Numbered from the stretch's first letter, positions 28,113 through 37,584 are shown. The stretch: DNA of 55,660 nt from Methanobacteriota archaeon (GCA_018650165.1 JABIGM010000017.1:1-55660); one strand, 5' to 3'. Numbers and translations are program-made. The notes: generated by a model not told the origin, from the letters alone.

Positions 28113-29792
28113 ATGGGCACTGAAGTATTCTCAACTGAGTTTTGGAAGGCTGTTGCCCCAGAAGCAATATTGGTGATTGGATTAGTTTTGATATTCGTTG
28201 TACCAAATCTTGGCAACTCAAAATTCCGAATTCCATTGACTAAAGTACAAATTCCTTGGTTCTTAGGTGGCCGTCGTTTCAAGTTCACAGGTTCACCTGC
28301 CATCCCCGGAATGCTTGCTGCTGCCACTTTATTCACGGCACTGGGCATGATGGTAATCGAAACAATCGATGGAAAGATGGATACAACTACTGTAACTAGT
28401 GGCGAGACCGTCTTGTTACAGATAGATGCATTTTCTAGGTTCTTTGAGATAATTTTCCTTGCAGCAATTTTGCTGGCTGTAATGGCTAGCCTTGACCGTA
28501 TTCCTGCAAATACTTTCGAAGGCAAGAAAACCCTTGATGAATTATATGACAACCGCCGGCAGGCAGATCTCTACATCTTGATGCTTACAACAGCCGTAGG
28601 AATGTGTATGGTTGCTTTGGCTCAAGACCTGTTCGTCCTATTTGTTGGCTTGGAACTTGCAAGCCTAGCGACATATGTTCTGGTTGCATTCCACAAGGAA
28701 TCCAAGGCAGGAGCAGAAGCCGGTGTGAAGTATTTCATTGTAGGTTCAGTTGCTAGTGGAATCGGATTGTATGGTCTTTCTCTACTATACTTGGAGTATG
28801 GAAGTTTACAACTAGATGTGCTGGCATCAGACTGGGATGGAAGCATCCTTGCAACAATTGGACTCGGTTTAGTACTGGTTGGATTTGGTTTCAAGGTCAG
28901 CGCAGCACCTTTCCACTTTGCAGCACCAGATGCATACGCAGGAGCAAATTCTCCTGTTGCTGGAATTCTTGCAACCGCCTCCAAGGCAATGGGTATGATT
29001 GGATTGGTCAGAGTTCTGTTGGTAGTTGCTCTACCTGATGTAGACTCTGATGGAAGTGCAATTTGGTTGTACACACTAGCAACTCTCTCCGTTGTTACAA
29101 TGACGTGGGGTAACCTTGCAGCTTTGGGTTCAACTAATCCCAAGAGAATGCTTGCTTATTCTTCAGTCGCCCATGCGGGTTACATGATGGCTGCTCTAAC
29201 TGCAGTCGGAGCATGGAAATGGGGTGAAATCGAGGCGCCAGTAGAATATGCCCACGCAATCGTAGCAGCAGTTCTATTCCACTTATTCGTATTAGTTGCC
29301 TTCAAACTTGGAGCATTCCTTGTATTGGGCTTATTGGAAATGGAAGGTGGAGCAAGTAGATTATCCGCATTATCAGGCTTGGCAAGAAGAGATCCACTAA
29401 TCGGAACTGCAATGTTCGTGTTTATGCTTTCTCTAGCAGGCGTTCCGCCTCTAGCAGGATTCATGTCAAAGTTCCTAGTTGTCTCGGGAATAGTGTCAGC
29501 CAGTATCGGTGACCTTTCGGGTTCAGTCTCATTTTCTGATTTACATTGGATTTGGTGGCTGGCACTAGCTATGTTCATCAACAGCGCAATTTCAGTATTC
29601 TATTATTTGCGAATTGGTGTTGTCATGTTCTTGGATGTGCCAGAAGAAGGTCGTCGTAAACCACTTCCATATGGAGCATCAATTAGAATGGCAATTTGGA
29701 TTTGTCTGGTTGCAACAATCATCATTGGATTATCGGGAGATACTCTAATCGACATGTGCTATCGTGCAGCAGAGAGCCTAAATCTTGGTTGA
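28113..29792 (+). CDS. nuoN: NADH-quinone oxidoreductase-like subunit N (antiporter-like)
   Basis: The 559-residue membrane protein shows LFVLFVGLELASLATYVLVAF near residues 172-192, SAAPFHFAAPDAYAGANSPVAG near 264-285 and KRMLAYSSVAHAGYMMAAL near 344-362, as in NuoN. It begins at ATG 28113 directly after the nuoM stop. It is the last subunit gene of the operon; no nuoE, nuoF or nuoG follows or precedes. Confidence 0.95.
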   Translation: MGTEVFSTEFWKAVAPEAILVIGLVLIFVVPNLGNSKFRIPLTKVQIPWFLGGRRFKFTGSPAIPGMLAAATLFTALGMMVIETIDGKMDTTTVTSGETVLLQIDAFSRFFEIIFLAAILLAVMASLDRIPANTFEGKKTLDELYDNRRQADLYILMLTTAVGMCMVALAQDLFVLFVGLELASLATYVLVAFHKESKAGAEAGVKYFIVGSVASGIGLYGLSLLYLEYGSLQLDVLASDWDGSILATIGLGLVLVGFGFKVSAAPFHFAAPDAYAGANSPVAGILATASKAMGMIGLVRVLLVVALPDVDSDGSAIWLYTLATLSVVTMTWGNLAALGSTNPKRMLAYSSVAHAGYMMAALTAVGAWKWGEIEAPVEYAHAIVAAVLFHLFVLVAFKLGAFLVLGLLEMEGGASRLSALSGLARRDPLIGTAMFVFMLSLAGVPPLAGFMSKFLVVSGIVSASIGDLSGSVSFSDLHWIWWLALAMFINSAISVFYYLRIGVVMFLDVPEEGRRKPLPYGASIRMAIWICLVATIIIGLSGDTLIDMCYRAAESLNLG

Positions 29793-29801
29793 TACCATAT
29801 C

Positions 29802-29825
29802 AGCCTTCAAGTAGGAAGGGCTTTT
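29802..29825 (+). terminator. Hairpin plus T-run after nuoN
   Basis: AGCCTTC at 29802-29808 pairs with GAAGGGCT at 29815-29822 (one bulged base) and runs into TTTT. This has the form of an intrinsic terminator at the end of the nuo operon, ten bases before the aIF1A start. It might also lie within the aIF1A promoter. Confidence 0.35.
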
Positions 29826-29834
29826 GGGCATCTT

Positions 29835-30350
29835 ATGGGCCGCAGACGCGAAGAGAAAGTAGACGAGGAGGAATTAGCTCGTCTAATGGGCCCTACAGAG
29901 GGGGAATCCTCTAAGATTCGAGTCAAGATGCCTAATACCAAAGTCAACGAAATGTTTGCAATTGCAGAACAGATACTCGGCGGTCGTCGAGTTACAGTAC
30001 TCTGTGCTGATGGCGAGACTCGAATGGCAAGAATCCCTGGCAAAATGCGTCGTCGTCAATGGGTTCGCGATGGTGATTTGATTATCGTTTGGCCATGGGA
30101 TTTCCAAGACTCTAAAGCGGATGTAAAACACCGTTATACCAAAACTCAAGCATTGTATCTTTCTCGTAGAGGGGTACTTCCATCAGCAGTCGATGTCTTT
30201 GGAATGAGTTCTCAAGCCGATGATTTCGATGATGAGGACGGACTATTCGCATCTAGTGATGTAGCAGTAGTAGAAGAGCCAGCAGAAGAATCGGTTGAGG
30301 AAATTGATGATGGTGATGATGACGAAGAGATCAACGATCTTTTCGGCTGA
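29835..30350 (+). CDS. eif1a: Translation initiation factor aIF1A with a long acidic tail
   Basis: The 171-residue protein has the aIF1A/eIF1A S1-like OB fold from about residue 27 to 110, with IRVKMPNTKVNEMFAIAEQI and GKMRRRQWVRDGDLIIVWPW as landmarks. The factor binds the small-subunit A site during initiation. After about residue 127 comes a strongly acidic tail ending GDDDEEINDLFG. Archaeal aIF1A is usually near 100-115 residues, whereas eukaryotic eIF1A has an acidic tail ending in DIDDI that contacts eIF5B. It heads the aIF1A, RIO1, KH gene set. Confidence 0.93.
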   Translation: MGRRREEKVDEEELARLMGPTEGESSKIRVKMPNTKVNEMFAIAEQILGGRRVTVLCADGETRMARIPGKMRRRQWVRDGDLIIVWPWDFQDSKADVKHRYTKTQALYLSRRGVLPSAVDVFGMSSQADDFDDEDGLFASSDVAVVEEPAEESVEEIDDGDDDEEINDLFG

Positions 30351-30406
30351 TTATACCGAAGAATCATGGTCTGACCAGCCTCAATAGTTTGTGAGGAGGC
30401 CAATGC

Positions 30407-31375
30407 ATGTCACGCCATAACGATTGGGAAAACGAGATGTCACCCAACTCAAAGCAGCATCGTAATAATCACAAGCGGCGCAAAATCAATGCTGACCAAG
30501 CGCATTCAAATTCGGAATCATCTGAATTTATCAAAAGCCTAGAATCCTCCAAAGGTACAGGCTGGATGGCTGAGAAAAGATACAACAAGATGTTCAAGGA
30601 AATTGAAGATGGGCTTTCGGGTGTAATGGGAGACGGTCCATTCGACTGGGTAGATCGACGTGTATTCGACGCAGTTTTTGACCGCCTGACTCTTATGAGC
30701 CTGTACAAATTAATGAAACTAGGAACCCTTGATACTCTTGATTTTCCAATAGCTAGGGGAAAGGAAGCACATGTATTCCATGGGACTGGAGAGAATGGTC
30801 CGGTAGCAGTTAAGATATTTCATACCTCAAATGCAGTTTTTAAAAATCTAATACAGTACATTGAAGGCGACCCACGATTCGGTGGATTAAAGCGTCGTCA
30901 TCGTGATTTAGTTGACATCTGGGTACGCAAAGAGTTCCGCAACCTGTCCCGCCTCGAAAAATGGGGATTGGGTGTTCCAAAACCAATCGCTGTTCACAAG
31001 AATGTCTTGGTGATGGAATATCTGGGGACATCTAATGCCCCATCACCTCGTCTGCGCGATGTTCACATTGAGGATACAGAAGCAGTGTATGATGAGTTAT
31101 TGGAATTTCTTGCGGTTACTTGGCAGAAAGCCAAAATGGTCCATGGCGATTTTTCACCATACAATATTTTGTGGCATATCGATAGACCTGTTGTTATCGA
31201 TGTCGGTCAAGCAGTTGTGCAATCCCACCCTAAGAGTCAAGAATTTCTTGTTCGGGATGTTACCCGTTTAGTGGAATGGGCTAACAAAGGCGGTCTTGAT
31301 ATTGACTTAGCGGAAGCAATGTATGATGTGCTCAACATGGACTTGTCACAGATTAATATGCAAGAAGAAGAGTAA
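30407..31375 (+). CDS. rio1: RIO1-type serine/threonine kinase
   Basis: The 322-residue protein has the RIO1 layout: a charged N-terminus, the ATP loop IARGKEAHVF near 115-124, Lys136 in VAVKIF, the catalytic loop HGDFSPYN with D248 and N253, and the metal-binding IDVGQAV with D265. RIO1 kinases/ATPases act in late maturation of the small ribosomal subunit. GAGGAGG precedes the start at ATG 30407. The conserved link to aIF1A and the KH protein supports the assignment. Confidence 0.95.
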   Translation: MSRHNDWENEMSPNSKQHRNNHKRRKINADQAHSNSESSEFIKSLESSKGTGWMAEKRYNKMFKEIEDGLSGVMGDGPFDWVDRRVFDAVFDRLTLMSLYKLMKLGTLDTLDFPIARGKEAHVFHGTGENGPVAVKIFHTSNAVFKNLIQYIEGDPRFGGLKRRHRDLVDIWVRKEFRNLSRLEKWGLGVPKPIAVHKNVLVMEYLGTSNAPSPRLRDVHIEDTEAVYDELLEFLAVTWQKAKMVHGDFSPYNILWHIDRPVVIDVGQAVVQSHPKSQEFLVRDVTRLVEWANKGGLDIDLAEAMYDVLNMDLSQINMQEEE

Positions 31376-31393
31376 TCTGGCGTTACATATGGA

Positions 31394-32167
31394 TTGAAGA
31401 AGGGCTGGCTTCCCGCTTTGGCCATGCGCCAACCCCTGCCGCGAGTTCCGAAGGACCGTATTGCGGTCTTGATAGGTGCTAATGGTACCACAAGGCGGGA
31501 GCTTGAGAAAGCAGCAGGTTGTAAGCAAATCCAAATCGATTCTGGTACTGGAGATATTGAAGTTACATGGCCAGAAGCAGGGGGATATGACCCTGTGAAA
31601 GCCCTAAAATTACCAGATGTAATCAAGGCAGTTGGACGCGGAATGGCGCCTAGTAGGGCGATTCAATTACTCCAAGACGAGTGGTTTTTCGAAATGGTAG
31701 ATTTGCGAGACCATGTTGGTAAGAGGTCAAACCAGCAGCGTAGAATCCGTGCTAGAATTATTGGATCTGAAGGTAAAATTCGCAAGATGATCGAGCAGCA
31801 TACCAGTACCGAAATTTCAATTTACAAATCCACAGTTGTTCTTGTTGGCGAAGGCTCGGGTCTGATTAGTGCACGCCAAGCGATAGAGATGTTAGCCAGC
31901 GGTAGTGAGCATGGTACTGTAATCAAATATTTAGAAAAAGAGCGTAGAAAATCACGACTTGAATCACGTTCAATTGATTATATTGAGACTAAAGAATCGA
32001 CTCCGGAATCTGAAGAATTTGCTGATTTAGTTCCTGGGCTGGCTGAAGTTACTCAAAGGCGTAACCGTCGTTTGAAGGCTGCTCAAGTAGACCCCGAAAA
32101 CGCAGATGCAGTATTCGAGATGATGGAATTAGCAGAGGATGAAGAAATCAACTGGGAGGAGGAGTGA
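31394..32167 (+). CDS. KH-domain RNA-binding protein, archaeal Dim2/Pno1 homologue
   Basis: The 257-residue protein has two KH domains: the first with GANG (about 28-31) and the second with RIIGSEGKIRKMIEQHTST near 117-135. The C-terminal part is acidic and Arg/Lys-rich. Its eukaryotic counterpart Dim2/Pno1 works in 18S rRNA end maturation, and archaeal homologues are typically adjacent to rio1, as here. It starts with TTG 31394 or, less likely, ATG 31424, which leaves little sequence before the first KH domain. The 3' end overlaps the convergent surface-protein gene by 20 bases. Confidence 0.88.
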   Translation: MKKGWLPALAMRQPLPRVPKDRIAVLIGANGTTRRELEKAAGCKQIQIDSGTGDIEVTWPEAGGYDPVKALKLPDVIKAVGRGMAPSRAIQLLQDEWFFEMVDLRDHVGKRSNQQRRIRARIIGSEGKIRKMIEQHTSTEISIYKSTVVLVGEGSGLISARQAIEMLASGSEHGTVIKYLEKERRKSRLESRSIDYIETKESTPESEEFADLVPGLAEVTQRRNRRLKAAQVDPENADAVFEMMELAEDEEINWEEE

Positions 32168-33962
32168 CTCTCCTTCTCTGATACCAAGCGATAACAAATC
32201 CAACAGCCAATATGGAAATTATTCCTGGTGTAAATGAAGATACGACGCCGACTCCACTAACACTTGCTCCAGTCACCATAAGATGGTGATTATTGTTTGA
32301 CTCATCCCTTTCATCAACAATATTTGATGGGTCGATAACCAATCGTAAATCCCATTGCCCAGTATTTGGAACTACGTAATCCCAAACCATTTCCTCACAA
32401 TGGCATTCATCTGATAGGTTTCCATTTTCAATAACAATTGTTTGCATTGTAATCCAGTCAATATCTGCGCTACGGTCTGCAGGGGCTGCTTGTAGGTAAA
32501 CTGTAACAGCACCACCATATGCTTGATTTGCTTCTAATCTACTGGTGATTACAATATCACCATTCATTTCACCAGGTCTAACAATCAATCTATCAACATT
32601 AGTTTCAGTGGCATTCCACGATAAGTCTAATCCCGGTAGAATCTGGAATGCACTAGGAATAGAAGTTAATTGATTACCAGCATCATCTGTAACAATGGCT
32701 CGTAGCATCAAGTATTGTCTCGATTTAGTTGCCCAAGAGGATAGGCCAACGGTGCCATCTAGTCCAGTGACTCCAAGGTCAATCCATCGGCCCGATTGGT
32801 CAGGAGTTGCTCCAACACCATTCAAGTCAAATCCATATTGGATCTTCGAATTATCTAAATCTAGACCTGCGCCAAGATCTTGGGCAGCAAATGAAATATT
32901 TACTGAACCAACAAGGCTTGTCGTTAACTCATCAACAGTCCAACCAAGTCCCTCGGGCTCTGTAACATCCACTTTGATATCCACATCGAGCGTGTTACCA
33001 ACATTTCCAACAACGTCAATAGCACGTATTGAAATTACATGCTCGCCTTCTTCGAAATTAAGAGTTGTACTGGATGTTGTGACATCACTCCAAACTCCAT
33101 CTTGCAAAATTTGCACGTAATCAATTCCAGACCCTGAGCCATCATCTGCGGCAGTATCCAATCCTGAAATTGTCACAGCAGTACTATCGCTCCAATCGCC
33201 ACCAGCGCCGATAGTTGGCGTTGACATTGTAGGGGAGGTTCTATCAATTCCAATAAACATCGTTTGGCTAGAAGATAGTCCTGAACCATCCCATACAGTT
33301 AGGCGAGGATTGTATGTTCCTTCTGCGATTGCTCCAGTACTCCAGTCCCATCCATAGGCGATAGTGCCAGGGCCATCATCACTAGGCGAACCTGGGCCAG
33401 GTACATTTGCCAAAATAGCATGAGTCAAATCATCATCATTAGCAGTCCAAGTAAATCCAAGAGTTCCATTGGCAGGTAAGTAATACCATGCTCTATCAAT
33501 AGCTGAGGTTCCACTGCCGACACCCGAATTGGAAAGTTCGAATGATGTGATTACAGGAACTTGGTTTACAATATTGAAATTACCGCTAGTGAACCATAGT
33601 GTGTGGTTTGATACATCAGAATCCCATGCACGAGCCCTGAAAGTCCAACTTCCGTTTGCATACGCTGTTGTATCTACATGGGTCAACCAAGGAGTTGTGG
33701 TTAAGTTTGCCACTGATGACCAATTACTGCCATCTGATGAGATATCAACTTCAAGGCTAGATATTGTCCCACTACCGCCTGAAGCGAAACTCAAAGTGAA
33801 CAATCCCTTGACATTTTGGTCTTGCGTAGGCCCATTTGCGAAGGCAAGAGTAAGTTCACTATCGGCGGATTTCACCAATTTTGAATCCAGAAGTAGCACC
33901 TCGCCACTCTGTCCAATAGTCATGATGACTACGACCAGAATTGCAGAGATGAATCGCCTCAT
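32148..33962 (-). CDS. Secreted Ig/fibronectin-like repeat protein with C-terminal anchor
   Basis: The 604-residue product starts with a signal peptide (MRRFISAILVVVIMTIGQSG). It consists of beta-sandwich domains resembling bacterial Ig-like/fibronectin repeats (DRTSPTMSTPTIG near 240, GEHVISIRAIDVVGNVGN near 305, a CARDB-like segment near 500-560 ending DPSNIVDERDESNNNH). A membrane helix near 575-592 and RRR stop-transfer residues end it. The frame is open to 34199, but the upstream part lacks export features; ATG 33962 gives an exact signal peptide. Likely a surface adhesin or scaffold; ligand unknown. Confidence 0.75.
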   Translation of the reverse strand: MRRFISAILVVVIMTIGQSGEVLLLDSKLVKSADSELTLAFANGPTQDQNVKGLFTLSFASGGSGTISSLEVDISSDGSNWSSVANLTTTPWLTHVDTTAYANGSWTFRARAWDSDVSNHTLWFTSGNFNIVNQVPVITSFELSNSGVGSGTSAIDRAWYYLPANGTLGFTWTANDDDLTHAILANVPGPGSPSDDGPGTIAYGWDWSTGAIAEGTYNPRLTVWDGSGLSSSQTMFIGIDRTSPTMSTPTIGAGGDWSDSTAVTISGLDTAADDGSGSGIDYVQILQDGVWSDVTTSSTTLNFEEGEHVISIRAIDVVGNVGNTLDVDIKVDVTEPEGLGWTVDELTTSLVGSVNISFAAQDLGAGLDLDNSKIQYGFDLNGVGATPDQSGRWIDLGVTGLDGTVGLSSWATKSRQYLMLRAIVTDDAGNQLTSIPSAFQILPGLDLSWNATETNVDRLIVRPGEMNGDIVITSRLEANQAYGGAVTVYLQAAPADRSADIDWITMQTIVIENGNLSDECHCEEMVWDYVVPNTGQWDLRLVIDPSNIVDERDESNNNHHLMVTGASVSGVGVVSSFTPGIISILAVGFVIAWYQRRRVTPPPS

Positions 33963-34103
33963 CAAACCCGTGACACCACCCCTCGCCCTTGAATGCTCGC
34001 ATTGCAACACCCCCCTTCGGGGTGTGTTGGCTATTGTTAATACACAGCGGTAGCCGTTCTCACAGTCGGTTGTTTCAAGTGCTACCCCTTGCCTCTTGTG
34101 TAC
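33963..34103. promoter_or_regulatory. Divergent promoter region between two surface-protein genes
   Basis: This 141-base gap separates head-to-head genes for two secreted proteins. It contains a hairpin at 34007-34025 (ACACCCC, loop CCTTC, GGGGTGT) and no convincing TATA box. A shared regulatory site is plausible. Confidence 0.4.
34007..34025. repeat. ACACCCC/GGGGTGT inverted repeat
   Basis: A perfect seven-base stem with a five-base loop lies midway between the two divergent starts. It shares the C4/G4 core with the sites near 744, 17858 and 39534. Confidence 0.5.
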
Positions 34104-36872
34104 ATGGCAAGGCCATTTTTGACCACTCTCATCCTGACAATGATGGTTCTTGCAGTAATGCCATTGTCTACTATGGCGGAAGATAGCGGTGGGGTACAAG
34201 CATCAGCATCTACCGTTTCAATTTCACCTTCAGAGCCAGTTGAAGGTGGCTCGATCACAATCCGCCTTACATTGTATAACTCCAATAATTTTGCTGCAAA
34301 CGATGTACTGTACAAGTTTTATTGGGATGGAGTTGAATCAAATAAACTCATAGTTGCCGACACGGTTGATATTCCAGCCGAAGAAACAGTTGATGTTGAA
34401 AAGGTAAAATCTGGACTTACAGTTGGCGAGCATAAGGTATGGATCACCTATGAATATGCAGGTAGCGGCGAAGAAATGTTTTACTCTGAAATCGTAGTTG
34501 GTGGACTTGCAGACTTAGAAGCTACAACTATTACTACCAGTCCAGAATCTCTTAATTCAGGAGATTCGGTTTTAGTATCTACTGAGGTGAGTAATACAGG
34601 CTCAGAAAACGCCTCAGCAAGCCGGTTACAATTAGACCTAGATACACAGAGTGAAATTGTCAATGTCGATGCAATTCCAGCCGGTGAAAGCATTTGGGTT
34701 AACCACTATATGGTCGCTCCCTCTTCAGGCAGTCACGATGTTTCTGTTACATTAGATTTAGACGACGCTGTGGTTGAAGCAGATGAAAATAATGTATTCA
34801 CTTCCTCGCTCTCAGTTACCGCAAGAATGGATATTTATCATGTTGGAGATATTTTGATTGAAGCCGATTCTGGGGCTTTACAAGGCCCGTGGATTGTAAC
34901 AGGTTCATTGGAAAGAAGTGGTGGCAGCGGAGTAACAGAAGTGCCAATGAAACTCGTCATCAAGGATGAGTCCGGACAAGATTTACCATTACCTACATTC
35001 ACTGTAAATATTAGCGGAGGATCACTAACCCAGCAGGCTTGGACATTTACTATAACTTACGATTATGTTTCGGTACTAGCACCGGGTAACCACCAAGTGT
35101 CTGCAGTAATCGATCCTTACCAAACTGCGAGTTTTATTCAAGAATCAACCGACAATGACCAAGCAATAGCCTACTTTGATAAATTTGCAGTTCCCGATGT
35201 GTCTGTAGACCCATATGCATCTCCTTCACGAACTTCAGTTATTAGTGGAAGCAATGTTGACTGGACAGTGACCATAATCAATTCAGGACAAATAGAAGTG
35301 AAAGGCCGTTTAATCTATACTTGGGAAGGGCAAACTGTTAGCGATATAAGTCAACCAACAATTACAATTCAGGCTGGGGATACACATATTTGGAACGAAC
35401 CACTTCCTACAGAGAGTGGTGCTCACCAAGCGGAATTTTCTGCCCAGTGGGTGCCGTTGTCAAGTTCCTACGACTCTAATCCATTGAACTCCATAGCAAA
35501 CGGAAGCATCGAAGTCACTGCCCAGTTAAGATTGGTCTGGTCAAAGGCTTCAATGTCACTAGTTGATTCAGAAGGTGAAGCAGCAATATTCCCATTAGAT
35601 GGTGGGGAAGAATATACAGTTTCAATAAATCTTGCCGCACAAGAAACAGGTGCTGTAAATTATTCATGTGAAAATGCGATGGGACAAGTATTCGAAGAAA
35701 TAGAACTAATCATTACAGAGAGCGGCGAATTCTTGACAGTTAACTGCACATTTACTGCTACTGCACCATTCACAAACATCAATCTCATTCCAAGTGATAA
35801 CAAAGTAAGTTCGACACAAACATGGAATTGGGATTCGAAAGAATCCAGTTCGAATGTTGCCGATGAAGCAGGTAATATGCCATTACAAACTGCAGGGATG
35901 ATCGCTCTGATTTGTTTAGCTTTAGTTGCAATATTAATCGCTGCTGTAATTCTGACTAGAGAAACGGAGGAAGACGTTGACAGAGATATCTTCGATTACT
36001 GTCCAGCATGTGATGGAGAACTCGACGGAGATGAAGACCGCTGTCCTTCTTGTTCTTTCAATCTCAAGAAAGCCAGAAAACAATTCCACGATTGCGAAAC
36101 ATGTAGCGAACCGGTTCCGGATTTGTTGTCAAATTGTCCATATTGTGGAACTCCTCAGGATGTTTCCAAGTACTTTGAACAGCGTGAACAAAGAATCGTT
36201 GAGAAAAAGACAATCGCGCTTATCGATGAAGAAGAAATCAATCCTGAAGATATTCATGCAACCGGTTACGAAGGCTTCGATGAAGCAATCAAAGAATTTG
36301 GTTATGATGCCGAAGACTTGGAAGGTAATTGGGATGCGAATATTGCTAAAGCAGAGGCGGATGTTGAGGCTGCATATGATCGTAAGATGGCTGCTGAAGA
36401 AGAATCCAACCTTGATGATGAAGAGGCACTTGCAACTGTTACTACCAGTCTGAAAAGTATGGAAGAAACATTCGAAGGACATGACATCGATGCAATCTTA
36501 GCGGATAAGGACATCAAATCTCATGCAGATGATGGTGGCGAATTAAGTGCTAGTGATGCAGAAATCCGTGAGAGACTATTCGAAATTACCGGCGAAGAGG
36601 GTGTAATGCCTGGTGACGAAGTTAACATTGGCATGGGGATTCAAGATCGTTCACTTGCTGGAAATGTCTTACCTGAAGACGCGATGGATTTCTCATTAGA
36701 TGAAGAAGATGATGAAATCAATCCAGTCGCAGCAGCAACTGCCGAGACAAAACGTCGAAGAGGAGTACGCCGTAGATCTAAGCAAGCCAAGACTGCTGAA
36801 TGTGGCGCCTGTGGAGCAGACCTCTCTGAAGACGCAAATGAATGTTCAACATGCGGTGCTAAGTTTGAGTAA
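34104..36872 (+). CDS. Surface CARDB protein with membrane helix and three cytoplasmic zinc ribbons
   Basis: The 922-residue product starts with a signal peptide (MARPFLTTLILTMMVLAVMP). Its extracellular part has several CARDB-type repeats (SGDSVLVSTEVSNTGSENAS near 155, ISGSNVDWTVTIINSGQIEV near 380). A membrane helix lies near 594-616. The tail of roughly 300 cytoplasmic residues holds two zinc ribbons directly after the membrane (CPAC...CPSC, CETC...CPYC), a long acidic helical linker, a KRRRGVRRRSK basic patch and a final zinc ribbon (CGAC...CSTC). Such a large cytoplasmic tail suggests signalling or contact with an inner partner. The function is unknown. Confidence 0.8.
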   Translation: MARPFLTTLILTMMVLAVMPLSTMAEDSGGVQASASTVSISPSEPVEGGSITIRLTLYNSNNFAANDVLYKFYWDGVESNKLIVADTVDIPAEETVDVEKVKSGLTVGEHKVWITYEYAGSGEEMFYSEIVVGGLADLEATTITTSPESLNSGDSVLVSTEVSNTGSENASASRLQLDLDTQSEIVNVDAIPAGESIWVNHYMVAPSSGSHDVSVTLDLDDAVVEADENNVFTSSLSVTARMDIYHVGDILIEADSGALQGPWIVTGSLERSGGSGVTEVPMKLVIKDESGQDLPLPTFTVNISGGSLTQQAWTFTITYDYVSVLAPGNHQVSAVIDPYQTASFIQESTDNDQAIAYFDKFAVPDVSVDPYASPSRTSVISGSNVDWTVTIINSGQIEVKGRLIYTWEGQTVSDISQPTITIQAGDTHIWNEPLPTESGAHQAEFSAQWVPLSSSYDSNPLNSIANGSIEVTAQLRLVWSKASMSLVDSEGEAAIFPLDGGEEYTVSINLAAQETGAVNYSCENAMGQVFEEIELIITESGEFLTVNCTFTATAPFTNINLIPSDNKVSSTQTWNWDSKESSSNVADEAGNMPLQTAGMIALICLALVAILIAAVILTRETEEDVDRDIFDYCPACDGELDGDEDRCPSCSFNLKKARKQFHDCETCSEPVPDLLSNCPYCGTPQDVSKYFEQREQRIVEKKTIALIDEEEINPEDIHATGYEGFDEAIKEFGYDAEDLEGNWDANIAKAEADVEAAYDRKMAAEEESNLDDEEALATVTTSLKSMEETFEGHDIDAILADKDIKSHADDGGELSASDAEIRERLFEITGEEGVMPGDEVNIGMGIQDRSLAGNVLPEDAMDFSLDEEDDEINPVAAATAETKRRRGVRRRSKQAKTAECGACGADLSEDANECSTCGAKFE

Positions 36873-37017
36873 TGATGCCTGTCAGTACTCATAGGGTTCG
36901 TCATTGCAAAAGCTCGGCTGACCCTCTTGACTTCATTCAGGCAAACCAGTCGAAACATTGGATGCCCTTCAAACCATCGAGGGGTGTGTTTGATAGATTG
37001 GAGCATAGTGGAGGGGA
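36873..37017 (+). other. Intergenic region before the lipoprotein gene
   Basis: The 145-base gap has a strong ribosome site (GGAGGGG at 37010-37016) directly before the next start. I see no tRNA, no clear TATA element and no repeat longer than a few bases. Confidence 0.4.
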
Positions 37018-37584
37018 ATGATGAGACCTCGCCATGCCATGTCAGCCGTCATCATGTTGTCCATTTTAATGGCATCAAGCATGGGCTGTATCGGCTTGGT
37101 CCCAGCGCGTGAATTCATGGAGGATTTACGCGACCCTCCTATTCTGGTTGAGGTAGTCGAAAAAATAAACGTTGAACACGTATTTGTCACCGACATCACC
37201 AATGTTCAAGCTACAACCTCTTATTCGAGTGTCCAAACCTTTACAGTTGATTCTGATGTTACAGAAATCAGTGCTTATATCACTGCAGCAATGCCATTAG
37301 AATTAATTTTGCCAGGAATACCAACAGAAGTTAGATATGTGAAAGCAACCTTAACAGATGCAAATGGTGATCAAGTTTGGATTGAAGAAATCACTGAAAC
37401 AGAAAGAAAGATGGTTGCAACATTTCAACAACCTCTCGCTGAAGGAATTTGGACACTTAGTGTCGAAGCTAGGGGCTATGGTGAAGAGATAGCGAACCTG
37501 TACAAAGATTCATTCCAAGTACTGGTCAAAATCGATAGGGAGTGCTGGCAGTACCCCAATGAAATCGGTTGTTCTTACAATTGA
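37018..37584 (+). CDS. Predicted lipoprotein of unknown function
   Basis: The 188-residue product begins with a short hydrophobic signal and a lipobox-like SSMGC with the modifiable cysteine at residue 24. The rest looks like a single beta-sandwich domain with a C-terminal cysteine pair (DRECWQYPNEIGCSYN). Two adjacent ATG codons (37018, 37021) follow GGAGGGG. It converges with the Cas4-like gene with no gap between the stop codons. I do not recognise the family. Confidence 0.7.
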   Translation: MMRPRHAMSAVIMLSILMASSMGCIGLVPAREFMEDLRDPPILVEVVEKINVEHVFVTDITNVQATTSYSSVQTFTVDSDVTEISAYITAAMPLELILPGIPTEVRYVKATLTDANGDQVWIEEITETERKMVATFQQPLAEGIWTLSVEARGYGEEIANLYKDSFQVLVKIDRECWQYPNEIGCSYN

